From Guyanagaster necrorhizus (taxonomy: Eukaryota > Basidiomycota > Agaricomycetes > Agaricales > Physalacriaceae): a stretch of 64,000 nt of DNA. The position numbers and the translations under genes were made by a program. Shown here piece after piece: positions 59,726 to 64,000 of this stretch. The notes beneath the pieces are model-generated. The model saw only the letters and a program-made list of their open reading frames with translations. It was not told where the DNA came from and did not search any database. Within the stretch, counting starts at the first letter, position 1. Every line of letters starts with the position of its first letter. The stretch covers positions 24,824 through 88,823 of the forward strand of contig NW_025064956.1 in NCBI RefSeq assembly GCF_019112545.1, given 5' to 3'.

Positions 59726-62700
59726 ATGCCCGCTGAGTTGACGGATTCCAAGATGAAACGACGAACGCGACGAAAGGGAACCGAAGACTTCTACAAGTTT
59801 GACAGCGCTCTTGCCCGAGAAGTCGAAGATAAACGTAGCAGAGGTTTGTCCTCTGCCGATTGTTGAGTATCATTCACTGACGTCAGTTTTCAGGAGAGGT
59901 GGGTACTTGCCGTCATCGTGCTCTATGCGCTCTGAAGTGCTTCAGGTGAGCTGCGCCGAATGTAGGCGGCTCAAAATCAAGTGCGACAAGCAGATACCAT
60001 GCCAATCATGCCAAGTGAGGCATTTATTCGACGGCCCCGCGTGTTGCTAACACCATGTTCTAGCGTCGAGGTTGCGCTACCCTATGTCCTAACGGTACTA
60101 GAGCGACGTCCTCCATCCGTTTTCGCGTACTCATTTCTCGACATAGGCAGTTTATCGACGGGTCAAGGTACACGTTTTGTACTAGCGGCAACCGAGCACC
60201 TCCATCGGAAAGTTGCACGTCTTACTGGTCGAATACGTCAACTGGAAGATGCTCTATCAACGACGCAGGCTCAGTTCTCCGATGCTCCCCATCCACTACT
60301 CCATGATGACTTCGCGGAAAGCGAAGGTTCACCCTGCGCCGATGTACCTCTAGATATGTCGGAAATGGCTTCAATGACCGAGGTCCCGGATATGCACGGC
60401 ACCCTTGCCGTCTCCGACCACGGTATCTCTCGATTCTTCGGACTCACCGGCGGATTGGAGGTGAGCGAGCGATATCTTTCAGCCCTTTCGTAGGCGTGTA
60501 TCTAACAGTCTCCTACCAGAGTTACTTCCTCGCCTCTTCCTGTACGTCACCGGAGAGCGAAACCCATAGTCCGGACTCACGGCTTGGTTCTTTGAGCCCA
60601 ACGTCAACGGTATCGCCAGCGAATGATCTCGCAGTTCTTTCCCAAGGTTTTCCTTTCTCCCCGGTGAGAAACAGTGATGATACTTACGACGTCATCCGGG
60701 ACCATCTGCCCGTCTGGGATCAGGCGCTCATGTTGACGAGCGCTTACTTTGGACAATTTTCTTGGATCTTTCATGGTGTCGCGCGCGAGCAGATTGACGA
60801 GATACTGCCTGTTATCTACCGAAAGCAGAGCGCACCATCCACAGACGATGATCACACTGGTCCTCACGATCTCGCGCTGCTGTTCGTTGTATTGGCCATT
60901 GGGTCCTTGGTGGATGGGGAACGCGGCGCTGAACAAGCAGCACGCTTCCATCAAGTTTCCAAGGCGGCGATCTGTCTTCAGTCTGTCTTGGAGAAGCCGT
61001 CAATTGTCACTGTTCAGTGCCTTCATCTCATGAGTGTATACAACGCCATGAATGGCGGTGATGCGGCAAATGGTACGACTATGGAGACAACCTGGTCGTT
61101 GACTCATCTCGCTGTGCACTTGGGGCATACCGTGAGTCTTCTTTTCGTTTTCCTTGTTTCTTTCCTGACATCTTCCTTTTTAGATTGGTCTTCGTACGTT
61201 AATTTCATTTCGCACCCCAACATTAGGCTCTAACACCTTTCAGACCGCGACAGCGAACGCTGGGGTCTTTCGAACAAGATGATTCAACGTCGTCGTAACC
61301 TGTTCGTTGATCTTTACGTGGCAGATGCGTGGCAGGTACGCCGCCCCGAACTAAGTCGTTTCCTTCCACCTCAATGATACCTCTTAGAGTCTTCATACCG
61401 GTCGCCCGCCCTCATTCTCGATGGCATATTCGGATTGCCATTTCCCCGAGTACGACTCGAGTCAGGGAAGCCCCAACGACGTCCAGTGTAAGCTGATCCG
61501 CCGCTTATCTCCGTACTTTATCCGTGTAATGATGTCCTCAGTTTGCATATTCCAATTCCGATTCGCATCAGAATGCGTCTCTTTTGTGTTATCCCATACA
61601 CTTACCGTCGAAGCGCCGACTTATGCGACCATTTTGGAACTGGATCGCAAAGTTCGCGATTACCCTCTGCCAGATTCTCTGTACCCGCAGGGCGATACAC
61701 CGACTTCCTGGCAACGCTTTGTTCTTGATCATATTCGGGAGTCAGGTTTGTCCGACTTCTTGGTTGTATTCGCAGAAGCTAACATCTGCGGTATGCAGTG
61801 TTGATGTATGTCCACAGAAGCTACTTTGCGCAGGCCCTGATCGAACAGCCGGACAATCCGCTAAAGAGTAACTACGCGACCTCAGTACTGGTTACAATGC
61901 GGTCCTCTGCGACTATTCTTAGATGCGTTCGAGACCAATTCAGTCAATGGGATAGCGCCTGTGGTCGATATTGGGTCATGTGGACTTTAGCCTTTTCCGC
62001 AGCTGTATGTATCCCAGGTATTTACCTCGTAGACTACCACTCACATCGGATAACAGGTAGTTTTCGGTACCGTCGTCACGGGAGCTCCTCGGTCTCCGCT
62101 TGCCGGTTCTGCCATGTCAGAACTGAACCGCGCATGTGTTCTGTTCTCGAAAGCCGCAGTCCACAGTTCATATGCAAAGAAAGCTCTTGTACGGATGATT
62201 TAATTCCGTCGAGTTAGACTTCATTCTCACATAGCCAATAACAGCCGATACTCACCAAACTCAGCGAAAAGGCCCATCACGCCCTTGCAGCTGCGCAAAG
62301 TGATGCTACACCTATTTCCTCAGGGGACAGGGAGGGTTCATTATGGCCTATCAAAGCAGAAGATTCCACGGACGAAGATCTTCTGATATTTGCCGGACAT
62401 ACCCGGTTCCTCTCGGCCAAGCGTAGGACGATGACACGCGATTCTTCTACCTCCTCGCCCCCCAACGTTTTCCATTACTACGACGCTGATCGAACCCCTT
62501 CCTTCGCTGCAGAATATCAGCAGTCGAACGTGGCCCAATCTCATTACTCTTATTCATACGACCGAAGCCGGCCTGCCGGTCCACCGTCGACAATGTCGAA
62601 TCCCAACTATGCTTTCAATTGGGCACACGAACAACAGCATCAAAGCCCCCATCTGCCGTCGACCGTTCCTCCTAGGCGTCTATCACGACCGTTGCTGACT

Positions 62701-62883
62701 GCAGATCGGGCCGAGCATCCAAGGGAAATGTATCTGATGTCACCGTCGTCCCCGTTAGGAAATATTCCATCGACCGATGTTAGCCTCCCCCCATTCGTAG
62801 TTCCCTCAGAGCCATGTCTACAGGAGCGGTGGTATTCGTTCCTACAGAATTCGGGCGTCATGGAGCACGACGCATTCAACTGA
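59726..62883 (+). CDS. Zn2Cys6 fungal-type transcription factor, 13 exons
   Basis: Exons: 59,726-59,843; 59,894-59,898; 59,946-60,014; 60,064-60,094; 60,147-60,460; 60,520-61,131; 61,184-61,193; 61,244-61,335; 61,388-61,487; 61,542-61,745; 61,799-62,004; 62,057-62,188; 62,245-62,883. They sum to 2,532 nt, 843 residues plus stop. Residues 44-72 form a Zn2Cys6 binuclear cluster (C44, C47, C54, C60, C63, C72; CAECRRLKIKCD). A short coiled coil follows (LHRKVARLTGRIRQLEDAL), used for dimerisation in this family. The middle holds a fungal_trans-like region with LPVWDQALMLTSAYFG and IGLHRDSERWGLSNKMIQRR. The C-terminus is rich in Ser/Pro/Tyr. All introns are 47-59 bp with GT...AG. It should act in the nucleus as a DNA-binding regulator; targets cannot be told from sequence. 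Confidence 0.93.
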
Positions 62884-64000
62884 TTTCTTTTGAGCCGCAC
62901 GTATGTATTGTTGTAATTATACACGCAGTTTCTCCCTCCCATATTATTTGCGACGTTGTTTGCCCACCCATGGACGGATTGTTGTATACAAACTGTAGCT
63001 TGTATTCGGGTCGCTGTTTTGTATTCTTATCGCTTAATTATTGCCCTTGCCGTCGGGGGTATATCTAATTTATCACGTCTTGTTTTCACCGCACGACACC
63101 CCATCTTTAAGGATCATATGCCTACGATTGAATTTAGACGAGTGTCCAAGACTTGGACACTCGTTGGTCTAGTCTCTTCTGGGATGAGCTCGGAGTCTGC
63201 CACAATACTTTTCTGGTGGTGCCGCCGGCAGCCTTGAAAACTGTTCCCAATGAAATACACGGTTGTTCGCTGTGCTTCTTCATCCCTCGTGCCTTGTCAG
63301 GATGGGTCTATCATCATTCCATCTGACGGTGCCTTCGATTAATAGCGGTGGCTCAAGTTCACCAAACGTTCACCCTGCGATCACCCTTCAACTCCATTTC
63401 AGACTAACCTTGCTTGTATTATTTAAAGTTTGTACATCAAGGGGGAGCCCACAACTCAATGACGAAGGTATACCAACGAAAGCAACACCTCGCGAAAGCG
63501 GAAGCTCTGCTGAGGAGGGACTCAATGCTTGACTATACGCGATAGACGGATGCCGGATGGATTAAATGCCCCCACAGAAAAAGTCTTTTAGAATTACGAA
63601 CCGATCACAAGATCGCGATCCGATTGTCAGATCGTTCGTACCTGGGCAGGCTGCGGTTTCAGTTCCGACATCGAGTGGCCTTCCACCACTTCATCGTCAC
63701 CTGGTGAGCCTCCAAGGTCATGTTATATCAGAGGAACTTTAGTGTGGTTGGCCGACAGTGTCAGTCGGCATCCCGAGATCATTGATAAGCACGATTCAGT
63801 CATGAGGGATTGATTATTCCAACGGTAATTTATTCCCGAGCCGTACAATTGCGACCGCGATATTAGTCTGTGCTACATCAAAGCGGTCTATGCAGTACTG
63901 ATGGTGAATTGAATAGAAATACTTAAACATTCACGGATGATTCCAGCGTGAGCGCATGGGTCATTGATCCGGATGCTTGTTTTGTCTCAGTAGAATTAAG
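62884..64000. other. Downstream of the transcription factor; no gene seen
   Basis: Short open stretches only (up to 93 codons). A 27-bp palindrome is at 63,138-63,164. Confidence 0.45.
63138..63164. repeat. 27-bp perfect palindrome
   Basis: ACGAGTGTCCAAG, one A, then CTTGGACACTCGT: 13-bp arms with a single central base. It lies about 255 bp after the transcription factor stop. It could be a hairpin in the 3' untranslated region or a dyad binding site. Confidence 0.6.

Overview
The window looks like nuclear DNA of a filamentous basidiomycete fungus, probably an Agaricomycete. Introns are short (about 45-105 bp, GT...AG). The gene families are typical of that group: a Zn2Cys6 regulator, an F-box-like gene, a repetitive membrane-protein family, and hAT, pogo, chromovirus and LINE elements. 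No rRNA, functional tRNA, CRISPR array or bacterial operon was seen. All assignments come from reading translations by eye; no database search was run.

Layout. 1-16,850 is a nest of decayed transposons in which CpG is very rare. A nearly complete Ty3/gypsy chromovirus (minus strand, window start to 7,594) sits inside the reverse transcriptase of a second, plus-strand Ty3/gypsy element (7,595-11,167). That second element also carries an inserted Ty1/copia gag fragment. Then come unassigned DNA, a 2-kb repeat (copy A, 12,827-14,883) holding a solo LTR with a 5-bp target duplication, and a pogo/Tigger transposase pseudogene. From about 16,850 CpG becomes normal. A hAT transposase follows in pieces (16,854-17,330; 22,476-23,883; 26,137-27,307, all minus). 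Between the pieces lie an intact-looking 9-exon gene for a two-module protein (18,928-22,354), a 655-bp duplication (first copy 18,205-18,859), and repeat copy B (23,888-26,132) with its own solo LTR. Copy B is again CpG-poor.

27,300-59,700 is gene-poor. It holds a 5'-truncated LINE with a 14-bp target duplication (30,355-31,351), a membrane-protein gene fragment containing the second 655-bp copy (32,947-33,601), an aldo/keto reductase pseudogene, a GRE2-like short-chain reductase remnant, DUF6533-like fragments, a degraded F-box gene and tRNA-like (possibly SINE) pieces. At the right end, 59,726-62,883 is a well-preserved 13-exon Zn2Cys6 transcription factor gene whose model needs exons of 5 and 10 nt.

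Functionally there is no operon-like system. Only the two-module gene and the transcription factor read as intact. Much of the rest records transposition, CpG-linked decay and duplication. The observations most worth following are the spliced antisense gene inside the chromovirus (209-1,568), the two-module protein, the microexons, and CpG-type decay that extends from an inserted repeat into its flanks.
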